A stretch of 64,000 bases of DNA, taken from assembly GCA_947497755.1 (NCBI GenBank), contig CANMHT010000003.1:1-64000 (forward strand). Direction: 5' to 3'. This DNA is from an uncultured Polaribacter sp. Its GTDB lineage: Bacteria > Bacteroidota > Bacteroidia > Flavobacteriales > Flavobacteriaceae. The first letter of the stretch is position 1; each line of letters starts with the position of its first letter. This document shows, one piece after another, positions 52,340 to 62,775 of the stretch. The translations under genes and the position numbers were made by a program. Under the pieces are notes generated by a model. It saw only the letters and a list, made by a program, of their open reading frames with translations, had not been told where the DNA came from and made no database searches.

Positions 52340-52424
52340 TTTATATAAAGTTTGGTTAGCTCCAAATATAAAACTAGCAATACTTTACAAAAAGAGTATA
52401 AACACCTAATTAACAACTCATTTA

Positions 52425-53294
52425 CTATCTTCTAAATCCGTAAATTAATTGTTTAAAAAAGTTTTTAGGAAACTGTTCTTCATCTGGAAACCCTAATTCT
52501 ATAGTTCCTTCATCTTCGGGTATATAGTTGGTTTTAAATATATAGTCCCAAATGCTTAAACTGATTCCGAAATTAATACCATTTGGTCTATCTGAAGGTA
52601 ATTCTTTTACATGATGGTACAAATGCATAATAGGATTGTTTAAAATGTATTTAAAAATACCCCAAGACAACTTTATATTTGCATGATTTAAGTGTCCAAT
52701 TGTAATGGTAATAAAATGAACAATATAAGCCTGTTCTGGCTCAAAACCACCAATGAGCATAACGCCAATTGTTTTTAAAGGTTTGTATAAAATATTTTCC
52801 ATCCAATGGTAACGTAAATGAGCCGCAAAGCCCATTTCTTTCACTGAATGATGTACTTTATGAAAACGCCATAAAAACTCAAACTTGTGCAATAAAACAT
52901 GGGTAAACCATTGCACAAAATCTAAAATAACAAAGAATGTCAACAACTGACCCCACATTGGTAATCCAGAAACATCTAACAATGATAAACTACTTTGGGA
53001 GATACCTACTTGATTAAAAAGTAAAGCTAAAACACTATAAAAACCGCTAATAACAATAGAAAAGACAAAGAAATTAAAGAACATATAAAAACCATCTAAC
53101 CAAAAGTCTTTTCTAATAATTGATTGATTTTTACGCCAAGGGAATACAATTTCTAACCCCCAAACGACAAGAGAAATTACAATCAATCCCCAAAAATAAT
53201 TGGTATACCAAGGAACATCAAATACAATTGATTTCCATGTCCAATCTACAGTTCCTAAAAAAGCATCTTTAAATGCAGAAAAGTATGTTTCCAT
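52425..53294 (-). CDS. Sterol desaturase / fatty acid hydroxylase family protein
   Basis: 289 residues with about four TM helices. Three histidine groups typical of diiron membrane hydroxylases are clear: HVLLH near 130, HKVHH near 144 and HLYHH near 222, with another H in GHLNH near 198. These bind two iron atoms for O2-dependent C-H oxidation. The substrate is unknown; hydroxylation of a membrane lipid is likely. It is 45 bp downstream of the EamA gene. Confidence 0.92.
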   Translation of the reverse strand: METYFSAFKDAFLGTVDWTWKSIVFDVPWYTNYFWGLIVISLVVWGLEIVFPWRKNQSIIRKDFWLDGFYMFFNFFVFSIVISGFYSVLALLFNQVGISQSSLSLLDVSGLPMWGQLLTFFVILDFVQWFTHVLLHKFEFLWRFHKVHHSVKEMGFAAHLRYHWMENILYKPLKTIGVMLIGGFEPEQAYIVHFITITIGHLNHANIKLSWGIFKYILNNPIMHLYHHVKELPSDRPNGINFGISLSIWDYIFKTNYIPEDEGTIELGFPDEEQFPKNFFKQLIYGFRR

Positions 53295-53338
53295 AATATA
53301 AATAAGACATTAAAGATATTAAACTAAACTGTAATTTC

Positions 53339-54241
53339 TTAAGAAACTTTCTTATTCTTACTAGCATTTATAAAATACACTCCAAGCAACAATATAAATG
53401 CTGCAATAATAGATTGCAAGGTGATTTTTTCATCCAAAACATACCAACCCAAAAGCATGGCAATTACTGGATTTACATAAGAAGAAGTGGCTACTTTTTC
53501 TGGAGAAACTTTTTGTAATAAAAAATTAAACGCTGTAAATGCTACAATACTTCCTAAGATGATAAGAACCAACATCGAATACAAGGTAGTTGTTTCCCAA
53601 ATCAAAGGCGATTTCCATGTTTCTCCAACAGCCAAACTAAAAACCATTAGAAGAACACCTCCTGTAAGCATTTGATATCCAGAATTTACAAAATAACTTT
53701 TGTGTAAATCTGCTCTAGAAACAAAAACACTCGCAAAAGCCCAACTCACAATACAAGAAGCGATCATTAATACTCCTATTAGACTTCCTTCACCTGTTGT
53801 TATTACATTCTGACTAACCAATAAATAGATTCCAATAATACCTAACAATACTCCAAACAAAGCCATTCTTTGTATTTTTTGTTTGTAGAGTATTCTCATT
53901 AAAATCAGAACTACTAATGGCAACGAAGAAGCTTCTAATGCTGCAAAACCACTATCAACATATTTTAATGCCCAAACAAAAACTCCATTCCCATAAACTA
54001 AAAATAAAAAACCAGCCAATGTATTATTGAATAATTGTTTCTTAGTTAATCGTAATGGTAACTGTAATAGTTTCGCTATTAAAAAAATAATGATTCCAGC
54101 AATAATAAACCGAACAGAAGACAAGAATAAAGGCGGAATATCTGCTACAGCTATTTTATTTAATAAATATGTAGAGCCCCAAATAACATATATAGCAAAA
54201 AATGCCAAAAGTATTAAAAGGGTATCTCTAGTAAATTTCAT
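53339..54241 (-). CDS. EamA/DMT-superfamily transporter
   Basis: 300 residues, about ten TM helices in two EamA repeats (FFAIYVIWGSTYLLNKIA; later VLMIASCIVSWAFASVF). The motif RADLHKS between the halves is typical. Members export amino acids, nucleosides or drugs; the substrate cannot be read. The helicase gene ends 13 bp upstream on the same strand. Confidence 0.92.
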   Translation of the reverse strand: MKFTRDTLLILLAFFAIYVIWGSTYLLNKIAVADIPPLFLSSVRFIIAGIIIFLIAKLLQLPLRLTKKQLFNNTLAGFLFLVYGNGVFVWALKYVDSGFAALEASSLPLVVLILMRILYKQKIQRMALFGVLLGIIGIYLLVSQNVITTGEGSLIGVLMIASCIVSWAFASVFVSRADLHKSYFVNSGYQMLTGGVLLMVFSLAVGETWKSPLIWETTTLYSMLVLIILGSIVAFTAFNFLLQKVSPEKVATSSYVNPVIAMLLGWYVLDEKITLQSIIAAFILLLGVYFINASKNKKVS

Positions 54242-54253
54242 ATAGCAAATATA

Positions 54254-55810
54254 TTATTCTGGCGGTCTTCCGTGAATTTCTTCAAACATTTCATCAAAAT
54301 TGTTACGTAAAAACAAACGCAATTTTGTTCTATAATCATTACGTAACCAATCCATAAAATTGTGTGTACTCTTAGCTATACATTTAGAATAACGCTGTAA
54401 TCTAAAGTCAATATCATCTCCTAATTTCTTCGCCAAATCTAAAGCATCGTATACATCTTCACTGTTTTCTATACATATTTTAGCATGATTTAGTAAAGAT
54501 TTTTCTAATACAACCTTAGTAGATTCTCTATTCTTTATAGCATCTAAATAAGTTTGCTTAATATCAAAAGAGACATCTTCAGAATTCTTAAATTCTTCTC
54601 TTAATGCGGCAGGCATTTCATATCCAAAATTGTCTTCAATCTCTTCATCATTCATCAATTTCTCTAAATAGAAATTAGGCGCTCTAAAAATTTGTTGCCA
54701 ATCTAAATCTGCTCCCCAAGGTCCAAATCTATGGAAGTTGTTTCCTAAATCAATGACACTAAACTCAGATTTATCTTTAAGTATACGAGACCCTCTACCA
54801 ATCATTTGGTAATATAAAGTAAGTGATTTTGTTGCTCTATTTAAAATAATTGTATCTACAGTTGGTTCATCAAAACCAGTTGTTAGGATACTCACTGAAG
54901 TTAAGATCGCATTTGGCGTTTCTTTAAACCATTTTAATAAAAAAGCTCTTTCTTTTTTAGTAGCTGTATTATCTAAATGTGCAATAGGATATCCTGCTGC
55001 TTTAAACGTTTCATATACGTGAATAGAAGTGTTGATTCCATTATTAAAAATCAAGGTTTTCTTTCCTTTAGATCTTTCTTCATATGCCTGTAAAAGTTTA
55101 CCTAACATATGTGTGTTGGTATATAAATCTTCAGAAGATTTTACCGTATAATCTCCGTTAGATCCAACAACTAATGAGGTTAAACCTACATTGTATGAAA
55201 AAGTTTTAGCACGCGCTAAGAATTTATGTTCTATTAATGATTCTATAGTTTCTCCAACAATTAGTTCATCATAGTTATCATTCATTGGCAACTTAATATT
55301 CGAACTTAAAGGTGTTGCAGTTACTCCTAAAATGAATGATTTTTCAAAAAACTTAAACAGCTTAGTAAAAGAGTTGTAATGTGCTTCGTCAATAATCACT
55401 AAACCAATATCAGAAATATCTAGCTTATCATCATTTAAACGATTGTTTAAAGTTTCTACCATCGCCACAAAACAAGAATACTGTTTTTGATCATCTAAAT
55501 TTGCCGTACTATCCACCACTTTGTTTTTTACTCCAAAGTCTGTTAATACATTAGAAGTTTGTCTACATAACTCAATTCTATGAGTCATTACCAATACTTT
55601 CTTTTTGTGATGTTTTAAATATTGTCTAACAATTTCTGAAAATATAACGGTTTTTCCACCACCAGTAGGTAACTGATATAATAAATGATAATCTTCTGGG
55701 GCTTCTTCAAAGAGCTTAAAAATTTTATTAATTGCTCCTTTTTGGTAACTGTACAGTTCTTTACCCGTTTTACGCTCTTCAATTTCGGTGGTAACTATCA
55801 CTTCTGACAT
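54254..55810 (-). CDS. SSL2-like DEAD/DEAH helicase
   Basis: I start at ATG 55810 (MSEVIVTT); the longer frame adds nine odd residues. 518 residues. Walker A LPTGGGKT at 47-54, DEAH box IIDEAHYN near 128-133, GVTATP near 150, then LTTGFDEP near 310 and QMIGRGSRIL near 335. The SF2 Q-region is YSYQKGAI. This single-core helicase family (SSL2/XPB-like) probably works on DNA or RNA repair; C-terminal ~130 residues are unassigned. Confidence 0.9.
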   Translation of the reverse strand: MSEVIVTTEIEERKTGKELYSYQKGAINKIFKLFEEAPEDYHLLYQLPTGGGKTVIFSEIVRQYLKHHKKKVLVMTHRIELCRQTSNVLTDFGVKNKVVDSTANLDDQKQYSCFVAMVETLNNRLNDDKLDISDIGLVIIDEAHYNSFTKLFKFFEKSFILGVTATPLSSNIKLPMNDNYDELIVGETIESLIEHKFLARAKTFSYNVGLTSLVVGSNGDYTVKSSEDLYTNTHMLGKLLQAYEERSKGKKTLIFNNGINTSIHVYETFKAAGYPIAHLDNTATKKERAFLLKWFKETPNAILTSVSILTTGFDEPTVDTIILNRATKSLTLYYQMIGRGSRILKDKSEFSVIDLGNNFHRFGPWGADLDWQQIFRAPNFYLEKLMNDEEIEDNFGYEMPAALREEFKNSEDVSFDIKQTYLDAIKNRESTKVVLEKSLLNHAKICIENSEDVYDALDLAKKLGDDIDFRLQRYSKCIAKSTHNFMDWLRNDYRTKLRLFLRNNFDEMFEEIHGRPPE

Positions 55811-55976
55811 TTTATCTTTTACAATTAAAAGTTGCAAAAATACATGGTTTTCTGAGTTTTTAACGAATAAAATTTTAAAAATTTCTGAATAAAATAAGAA
55901 TTTACAACAATGCTTAATTTGTTAAAAATTAAGATATTACCTATATTGAAGCGCAAATCAATTAAAAAATTAACTT

Positions 55977-56396
55977 ATGACCGAATCAACAAACAAACCA
56001 AACACGCTATTTTGGATTATCTCTATTGTAGCATTAATCTGGAACGGACTGGGTGTTTTAGCCTACTTAACAAGTGCTTTTATTACAGAAGAAATGATTG
56101 AAGCATTACCCAAAGAACAACAAGCACAATTCTTAGTAGAATATCCTGCTTGGTATACAGCAGCCTTTGCGCTAGCAGTTTTTTGTGGAGTATTAGGAGC
56201 TTTGTTTTTACTATTAAAGAAAAAATTTGCTTCAACTTTATTTATTGTATCCGCTATAAGTGCCATTGCACAACACATTTATATTTTTATGAATATTGAA
56301 GTACCTAGCTATATAATGCCAGTAATGGTAATTATAGTATGTTTATTCTTAGTTTGGTATGCTAAAGATGCAACAAAGAAAGGTTGGTTATCTTAA
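55977..56396 (+). CDS. Four-TM membrane protein (139 aa)
   Basis: 139 residues with four helices (FWIISIVALIWNGLGVLAYL, AAFALAVFCGVLGALFLLL, TLFIVSAISAIAQHIYIF, VMVIIVCLFLVWYA). A loop with Pro/Glu (EALPKEQQAQFLVEYPAWY) is characteristic of a small Bacteroidota membrane family without a known function. Divergent from the helicase gene. Confidence 0.8.
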   Translation: MTESTNKPNTLFWIISIVALIWNGLGVLAYLTSAFITEEMIEALPKEQQAQFLVEYPAWYTAAFALAVFCGVLGALFLLLKKKFASTLFIVSAISAIAQHIYIFMNIEVPSYIMPVMVIIVCLFLVWYAKDATKKGWLS

Positions 56397-56420
56397 TCAA
56401 CCTTTATAATTATAAAAGAA

Positions 56421-56472
56421 ATCGCTTAATTTTAAATGGCTAATCGTTAGTCTTTTTTAAGCGATTTTTTTA
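56421..56472 (+). terminator. Terminator between convergent genes
   Basis: ATCGCTTAA and TTAAGCGAT are joined by a long loop and followed by TTTTTTT on the + strand; the stem overlaps the end of the convergent MaoC gene by a few bases. Confidence 0.65.
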
Positions 56473-56931
56473 TTCAAAAAACAGGGCTAAAAATTCAGCG
56501 ACACAAGCTGGTTTCTCTTTTCCTTTAATAGCAACAGTACATAAAAATGTTACTTTGATTCCGTTTTTATAATCTTCAATATCTTTTACTGTACAGGCTA
56601 AATTTATTTGACTATTTACAGGTACAGGGTTCATAAATCTTACATGATTCAATCCGTAATTTAGTGCCATTGTTACACTATTTATTTTTATAGAATCATT
56701 TAATAGTTTAGAAATTAATGCAACAGACATAAAACCGTGAGCAATTGTACTTTTAAATGGTGATTCTTTTTTTGCTCGTTCTTCATCAATATGTACCCAT
56801 TGTTTATCTAAGGTAGCATTTGCAAAATCATTGATCATTTTTTGAGTAACCAACATCCAACTTGATACAGGTAACTCCCTTCCTTTCATCTGCTTAAAAG
56901 CAGTGATATTTTCAAAAACTAAACTTTTCAT
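56470..56931 (-). CDS. MaoC-like enoyl-CoA hydratase
   Basis: 153 residues. The hydratase-2 motif is clear: DFANATLD followed by HIDEERA and SPF...IAHGFMSVALISKLL near 50-80, and later RFMNPVPVNSQI. R-specific hydratases act on short acyl-CoA. It lies next to no fatty-acid operon, so its pathway is not clear from context. Confidence 0.9.
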   Translation of the reverse strand: MKSLVFENITAFKQMKGRELPVSSWMLVTQKMINDFANATLDKQWVHIDEERAKKESPFKSTIAHGFMSVALISKLLNDSIKINSVTMALNYGLNHVRFMNPVPVNSQINLACTVKDIEDYKNGIKVTFLCTVAIKGKEKPACVAEFLALFFE

Positions 56932-57154
56932 GGCAAGTAAATTTTCTATGAATAGTGAAGATAAAGTTTATTTACTAAGGAGTTTCATTTCTTTAACAGA
57001 ATTTTTAGTTTTTTATCAATCAATGTGTTAAATAAATGTTTAGTTTAGTTGAAAATTAATCACATAATACCCCAAATTGGGATTTAAAACAAAATCATTA
57101 TCTACAGAGGTAGTAAAACCACAACTTTCTGTAGATTACTAAACTTTTAAATGA

Positions 57155-60100
57155 ATGAAAAAGCTAACACTTTTATTTTTTTTGATGAGTCTGGCAATGA
57201 CCGGACAAAATGCCCCGCAATGGATGCGCTATTCATCCATATCACCAGATGGAAAACAAATTGTTTTTACTTATAAAGGTGATTTGTACAAAGTTGCTGC
57301 TAACGGAGGTAATGCAACACAATTAACATTCCATAAAGCCCATGATTACATGGCTGTTTGGAGTAAAGATGGTTCTAAACTTGCATTTGCTTCTAACAGA
57401 TATGGTAACTTTGACATTTTTGTAATGTCTTCTAACGGAGGTGAAGCAACTCGTTTAACCTATCATTCTGCTAATGAATCTCCTTATTCATTTTCTGCAA
57501 ACAACAAAGAAGTAATTTTTGGTACCACACGTCAAGATGATGTAAAACACAGACAATATCCAACAGGTTCTCAACCAGAGTTATATAGTGTTCCTGTAAA
57601 AGGAGGCCGTGTTTCACAAATTTTTACTATTCCAGCAGAATATGTTCAGGTTTCTAAAAATGGTAAAACCATGATCTACCACGACAAAAAAGGTGGTGAA
57701 AATGAATTTAGAAAGCACCATACATCTTCAATAACAAGAGATATTTGGATGTATGATAGCAAAACCAACTCTCATAAAATGCTTACAACATTTAACGGAG
57801 AAGACAGACAACCTGTTTTTAGTGGCGATGAAAAAAGCATTTACTATTTAAGTGAAAAAAGCGGTACGTTTAATGTACATAAAATGTCTGTAAACAATCC
57901 AAGTCAAACACAGCAAGTGACCAGATTTAAGCTACATCCTGTACGTTTTTTAAGCGTCGGTAACGGAGTACTTTCTTTTGGTTATGATGGTGAAATTTAC
58001 ACGATGAAGGCAGGTAAAAAGCCTAAAAAAGTAAACGTAAAAATTACTACTCAAAACATTAATAACACTGATAAATATATTTCTATTAATGGTGGTATTA
58101 GAGAAATGGCTATTTCTCCAAATGGAAAAGAGATTGCTTTTATTGCCAGAGGTGAAGTTTTTGTTACTTCTGTAGATAAATCATTTACAAAAAGATTGAC
58201 AAATACTCCAGAAAACGAGCGTTTTGTTACTTGGGGACCAGAAGGAAAGTCTGTTGTTTACAGTAGTGAACGTAACGGAAGATGGAGTATCTATAAAACA
58301 GAAAAAGTACGTAAAGAAGAACCTTTCTTCTACGCTGCTACTCTAGTAAAAGAATCTCCAGTAATTGAAAACAAAAAAGACAATTACCTAGCAAAATATT
58401 CTCCTGATGGTAAAAAACTAGCTTTTGTAGAAGGCAGAAAAACCTTAAAAGTAAGAGATTTAAAATCAAAGAAAGAGACCACTTTATTAACTCCAAAAGA
58501 TTTATTCCATATGAGAGATGGAGACAAAAACTTTACTTGGAGTCCAGATAGTAATTGGTTATTAGTAGATTGGAGCAAGACATTAAGTAATGGAGAAGTT
58601 CTATTAATGGCTGCTGATGGATCAAAGAGAATTAACTTAAACGAAAGCGGTTATTATGACTATAGTCCAAAATGGGTTAATGGAGGTAAGCAAATGATTT
58701 GGTTTAGCAATAGAAATGGATTAAAATCATACGCTACTAGTGGTCAATCTCAAAACGATGTATATAGCATGTTCTTTACACAAGAAGCTTGGGATGAATT
58801 TAACTTAAGTGATGAAGATTATAAGTTAATGAAAGCCTTAAAAGAAGAAGAAAAGAAAGCTAAAGACAAAGCTAAGAAAGACAAAAAAGATGCTAAAAAA
58901 ACAAAAGATAAGAAGAAGAAAAAGGATAAAAAGAAGGGCCCTACTCCATTAAAATTTGATTGGGATGGAATGAAAGATAGAACCAAAAGATTAACAATCC
59001 ATTCTTCTAGCTTAGGAGATGCTGTTTTATCTAAAAAAGGAGATGAATTGTATTATTTAACTCGTTTTGAAGGAAGAGCAAATCTTTGGAGTACAAATCT
59101 AAGAACTAGAGCTACCAAAATGCTATTAAAGCTAAATGTTGGTGGTGGTAGTTTGCAATGGGATAAGGATATGAAAAACTTATACCTTTTAAGTGGTGGT
59201 AGAATTTCTAAATTAAATCCGAAAACCAAAGGACGTAAAGGTATAAGTATCAATGGAGAAATGAAATTTGATGAAGCAGCAGAAAGAACAGCAATGTTTA
59301 ACCATGTTTGGATTCGTACAAAAGCTGTTTTTTATGAGCCAACTTTTCATGGTGTAAACTGGAAATTAATGAAAAAAGAATATCAAAAATACTTACCACA
59401 TATTGGTAATGGTTTTGAGTTTGCTGAAATGTTATCAGAAATGATTGGAGAATTAAATGTTTCTCACGCAGGTTCTGGTTATAGTGGAGAAAGAATTTCT
59501 AATGCTGATGCAACAGCATCACTAGGTATTTTTATGAACTTTAAACATAAAGGAGATGGAATCTTAATTGATGAAATTATTAAAGGAGGACCTTTAGATA
59601 AAGCAAAGTTCAATATCAAAGCCGGAATGGTTATTCAAAAAATTAATGGAGAAACGGTTTCTAAAAACCAAGATGTTGCTAAATACTTTAACAGACAAAG
59701 AGGTAAATTTATGTTGTTAGAGATTTTAGATCCTAGAACTAAAAAGACCCAAACCATTACTGTAAAACCTATCTCTTTAGGAGCTGAAAGAGGTTTATTA
59801 TACAAAAGATGGGTAAAAATCAACGAAAAAGAAGTTGATCAAAAAAGTAATGGACAGTTAGGTTATGTACATATTCCAGGAATGAGTGATGGACCATATA
59901 GAAGTATTTATCAAGATATGATGGGTAAATTCTCTGATAGAAAAGGGGTTATTATTGATACTCGTTTTAACGGTGGTGGAGATTTAGTTGCTGATTTAGC
60001 AATGTTCTTTACCGGTACACCATTTTTAACCTATGCAACTGAAGCAAAAGTTGTTGGTGGTGAACCTACTTCTCGTTGGACTAAACCTACATTATCTATT

Positions 60101-60403
60101 TTTAATGAAAGTATGTATTCTGATGGACATTGTTATGCTTCTGGTTATACCGATTTAAAAATTGGAAAAACTGTAGGTATGCCAGTACCAGGAACATGTA
60201 GTTTTGCTGGTTGGGAAGGTTTACCTAACGGTTCGTATTGGGGAGTTGTTCCTGTAAGTGCTAAAAATAAAGCTGGAGAATGGATGGAAAACAATCAAAC
60301 AAATCCATTGATTCAAGTAAAAAACATGCCAGGAGTTATTGACAAAGGTAGAGATCAACAATTAGAACGTTCTATTATTGAATTATTAAAAGATGTAAAA
60401 TAA
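57155..60403 (+). CDS. Tricorn-like S41 protease
   Basis: 1082 residues. Signal peptide (KLTLLFFLMSLAMTGQ), then six- or seven-bladed propeller repeats with SPDGK / WSKDG / SSNGG units up to ~560, a lysine-rich insert near 568-600, a helical domain, a PDZ region (DEIIKGGPLDKA, MVIQKINGE near 820) and the S41 core with DTRFNGGGDLV near 930 and Ser989 in MYSDGHCYA. Degrades peptides in the periplasm or outside. Complete and monocistronic; a terminator follows at 60421. Confidence 0.93.
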   Translation: MKKLTLLFFLMSLAMTGQNAPQWMRYSSISPDGKQIVFTYKGDLYKVAANGGNATQLTFHKAHDYMAVWSKDGSKLAFASNRYGNFDIFVMSSNGGEATRLTYHSANESPYSFSANNKEVIFGTTRQDDVKHRQYPTGSQPELYSVPVKGGRVSQIFTIPAEYVQVSKNGKTMIYHDKKGGENEFRKHHTSSITRDIWMYDSKTNSHKMLTTFNGEDRQPVFSGDEKSIYYLSEKSGTFNVHKMSVNNPSQTQQVTRFKLHPVRFLSVGNGVLSFGYDGEIYTMKAGKKPKKVNVKITTQNINNTDKYISINGGIREMAISPNGKEIAFIARGEVFVTSVDKSFTKRLTNTPENERFVTWGPEGKSVVYSSERNGRWSIYKTEKVRKEEPFFYAATLVKESPVIENKKDNYLAKYSPDGKKLAFVEGRKTLKVRDLKSKKETTLLTPKDLFHMRDGDKNFTWSPDSNWLLVDWSKTLSNGEVLLMAADGSKRINLNESGYYDYSPKWVNGGKQMIWFSNRNGLKSYATSGQSQNDVYSMFFTQEAWDEFNLSDEDYKLMKALKEEEKKAKDKAKKDKKDAKKTKDKKKKKDKKKGPTPLKFDWDGMKDRTKRLTIHSSSLGDAVLSKKGDELYYLTRFEGRANLWSTNLRTRATKMLLKLNVGGGSLQWDKDMKNLYLLSGGRISKLNPKTKGRKGISINGEMKFDEAAERTAMFNHVWIRTKAVFYEPTFHGVNWKLMKKEYQKYLPHIGNGFEFAEMLSEMIGELNVSHAGSGYSGERISNADATASLGIFMNFKHKGDGILIDEIIKGGPLDKAKFNIKAGMVIQKINGETVSKNQDVAKYFNRQRGKFMLLEILDPRTKKTQTITVKPISLGAERGLLYKRWVKINEKEVDQKSNGQLGYVHIPGMSDGPYRSIYQDMMGKFSDRKGVIIDTRFNGGGDLVADLAMFFTGTPFLTYATEAKVVGGEPTSRWTKPTLSIFNESMYSDGHCYASGYTDLKIGKTVGMPVPGTCSFAGWEGLPNGSYWGVVPVSAKNKAGEWMENNQTNPLIQVKNMPGVIDKGRDQQLERSIIELLKDVK

Positions 60404-60420
60404 ATCTTTTTATAAATAAT

Positions 60421-60450
60421 AAAAAGCGAAGCATTTAGCTTCGCTTTTTT
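60421..60450. terminator. Terminator between convergent S41 and TRIC genes
   Basis: AAAAAGCGAAGC and GCTTCGCTTTTTT around ATTTA make a 12-bp stem with T/A runs on both sides, so it serves both strands. Confidence 0.85.
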
Positions 60451-61076
60451 TATGAGACTTTGCCAAATAAATCGTCTTTAATTTTTGGCAACTGTAAATG
60501 ATATTTTACAGCCAGTAATCTTATAATAATTACCACAGCAACAGTTGCTATGGATTGAAAGTTTTCTGGTAATTCTAAATAATTAGTTATTAAATATGTA
60601 GTTCCTCCAGCCAAACAAGCTGATGCATAAACCTCTTTCTTAAAAATTAAAGGAACTTCATTGGTTAAGACATCTCTAATAACTCCACCAATTACAGAAG
60701 AAACCATCCCCATCACTACAGCAATAAATGGATGTAAATCATAAGACAATCCTTTCTGTGTGCCTAATAAAGTAAATACACCAATTCCAATTGTATCAAA
60801 GAGAAACATCGTTTTACTTAAAGGAGCTATCTTACTTTTAAATAAAAATGTAAAAACAACAGCTGCTAAAATTGTCCAAATATAATTCAAATCTCCAATC
60901 CAGTTAATTGGATGTGCATCAATTAATACATCACGGGTCATCCCTCCTCCTACAGCTGTAACAAAAGCAATAATAATAACTCCAAACAAGTCAAAATCTT
61001 TCTTAGAAGCCACTAGAGCTCCAGAAATTGCAAATGCAAAAGTTCCTATAATATCTAAAATATAGATTAAGTCCAT
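60450..61076 (-). CDS. TRIC/UPF0126 family cation channel protein
   Basis: 208 residues, about seven hydrophobic helices in two repeats. Each repeat holds a glycine motif: GTFAFAISGALVASKK...AVGGGMTRDVL in the first and MGMVSSVIGGVIRDVL in the second, the pore signature of this family. It is 3 bp after the RNA helicase stop in transcription order. Confidence 0.93.
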   Translation of the reverse strand: MDLIYILDIIGTFAFAISGALVASKKDFDLFGVIIIAFVTAVGGGMTRDVLIDAHPINWIGDLNYIWTILAAVVFTFLFKSKIAPLSKTMFLFDTIGIGVFTLLGTQKGLSYDLHPFIAVVMGMVSSVIGGVIRDVLTNEVPLIFKKEVYASACLAGGTTYLITNYLELPENFQSIATVAVVIIIRLLAVKYHLQLPKIKDDLFGKVS

Positions 61077-61079
61077 TGT

Positions 61080-62198
61080 TTAAAATGAAATCTCTGTAAA
61101 CTTTATTCCTAATTCTTTTTGAATCTTATGAATTTGTTCTAATTCATAAGGCAATACAAAAGCCAAAGAAAAACCAGTTTTACCAGCTCTTGCTGTACGA
61201 CCACTTCTGTGTGTATAATATTCTAATTGCTCTGGTAATTGATGATGCAATACAAAAGCAAGATTATTTACATCAATACCACGAGCAGAAACGTCTGTAG
61301 AAACTAAACATTGAATATTACCGTTTTTAAATGCACGCATGGCTTTATCTCGCTCTTTTTGTTGCATATTTCCTTCTAAAGCTTCTACAGAAAAACCTTC
61401 TTCTTTTAATTGCTGAGTTAAACTTTGTGTACCTGCTTTAGTTCTACAAAAAATAACTCCTCGATCATTAGGTCGTTTTTCTAAAAACTGTACAATTAAA
61501 TCTGTTTTTTCTTTTATTGTTGTTTTAATATACTGATGCGTAATGTTTTCATTTACTAAGCTGTTTTTATTCACCTCAATTCTTACAGCATTAGGATTCA
61601 TGTACTTTTTGATGATTTTTTTAATCTCATCTGGCATCGTTGCAGAAAACAACCATACATTACTTGTACCGTCTGTATACTTTAAAATTCTATTCAAATC
61701 GTGTTTAAACCCCATGCTTAACATCTCATCAGCTTCATCTAAAACAACTGTTTTGACGCTTTTTAAATTTACTTCTCCCCTTTCAATCAAATCTATCAAT
61801 CTTCCTGGTGTTGCTACAATTACATGAGTTGTACGCTGTAAATTCTTGATTTGCTTATCTATTTTTTCTCCACCATAAACACCTTCACAAAAAATTCTAT
61901 CTGTGGTATATTTTGTAAACTTAAAGAGTTGTTTTTTAATTTGTTGTACCAATTCTCTTGTAGGCGATAAAATCAATGCTTGAACTTCATCTTTAGAAGC
62001 ATCTATTTGATGTAAAATTGGCAAACCAAAAGCTGCAGTTTTTCCTGTTCCTGTTTGTGCTAATCCAACCAAATCAGTTTTGCTATTTAATAAAACTGGA
62101 ATTGTTTTTTCTTGTATATCTGTAGGTGTCTTAATGCCTAATTCTTTTAATGAGGCAATAAAATCTTTTCGTACTCCTAAATCTCTAAATGTTGACAT
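61080..62198 (-). CDS. DEAD-box RNA helicase
   Basis: 372 residues from ATG 62198 (MSTFRDLG); two upstream Met codons are possible. Q motif, AQTGTGKTAAFGLP (Walker A), PTREL near 85, DEADEMLSMGF near 150, SATMP near 187, and HRSGRTARAG near 332. It stops soon after the RecA core, so it lacks the long tail of RhlE/DeaD types. Probably acts on ribosome or mRNA structure. Confidence 0.94.
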   Translation of the reverse strand: MSTFRDLGVRKDFIASLKELGIKTPTDIQEKTIPVLLNSKTDLVGLAQTGTGKTAAFGLPILHQIDASKDEVQALILSPTRELVQQIKKQLFKFTKYTTDRIFCEGVYGGEKIDKQIKNLQRTTHVIVATPGRLIDLIERGEVNLKSVKTVVLDEADEMLSMGFKHDLNRILKYTDGTSNVWLFSATMPDEIKKIIKKYMNPNAVRIEVNKNSLVNENITHQYIKTTIKEKTDLIVQFLEKRPNDRGVIFCRTKAGTQSLTQQLKEEGFSVEALEGNMQQKERDKAMRAFKNGNIQCLVSTDVSARGIDVNNLAFVLHHQLPEQLEYYTHRSGRTARAGKTGFSLAFVLPYELEQIHKIQKELGIKFTEISF

Positions 62199-62228
62199 AT
62201 GCATGTATTTGAAAATGCAAATGTACGC

Positions 62229-62633
62229 TTATTTACCTGCTTCTAACACTTTTAAAACACTTTCTGTTATTCTTGCTGGTTTTAATGTTTTTGCATGTAG
62301 CATACACCAAGTAGTTGCAGCCCTTACTAATAACTGTGTTCCTTTATAAATTTCTACATGACGTACAGAAGTGACTCCTTTTGTTGCGCCTACCCAAGTT
62401 TTAAAAGTTATTTTATCTCCTAATAAAGCTTGACCTTTATAATCAATTTCATGACGTGTAACTACCCAAACAAAACCTAAATCTGGACTATTTTTTGTTA
62501 AATCATTCCAATGTTTGGTAGAAATGTCTTGAATCCATTGTACATATACCACGTTATTAACATGATCTAATGTATCAATTTCGTTTTCGGTAACAATATG
62601 TGTATAAGTAAATATATTTTTGGGTGTATTCAT
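62229..62633 (-). CDS. 4HBT-fold acyl-CoA thioesterase
   Basis: I start at ATG 62633 (MNTPKNIF), which removes five extra residues. The hot-dog thioesterase motif is TDxLDHVNNVVYVQWI (with Asp near 18 and HVNN), followed by WVVTRHEIDYKGQALLGD and KTWVGATKGV. Family members hydrolyse acyl-CoA or 4-hydroxybenzoyl-CoA esters. About 24 bp before the RNA helicase start in the same direction. Confidence 0.9.
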   Translation of the reverse strand: MNTPKNIFTYTHIVTENEIDTLDHVNNVVYVQWIQDISTKHWNDLTKNSPDLGFVWVVTRHEIDYKGQALLGDKITFKTWVGATKGVTSVRHVEIYKGTQLLVRAATTWCMLHAKTLKPARITESVLKVLEAGK

Positions 62634-62775
62634 AAGGTAAAAATACAAGAAAATCTATGATCACTAACCTTACTTAAAGAAATCTTAAAGTTTTGTGAAA
62701 TGAAAATTCTTTAACATTTCTTTCGGAAAGTACTCCTAAAAATCTATGCATCTTTGAGACAACAAAACTCCCTGG

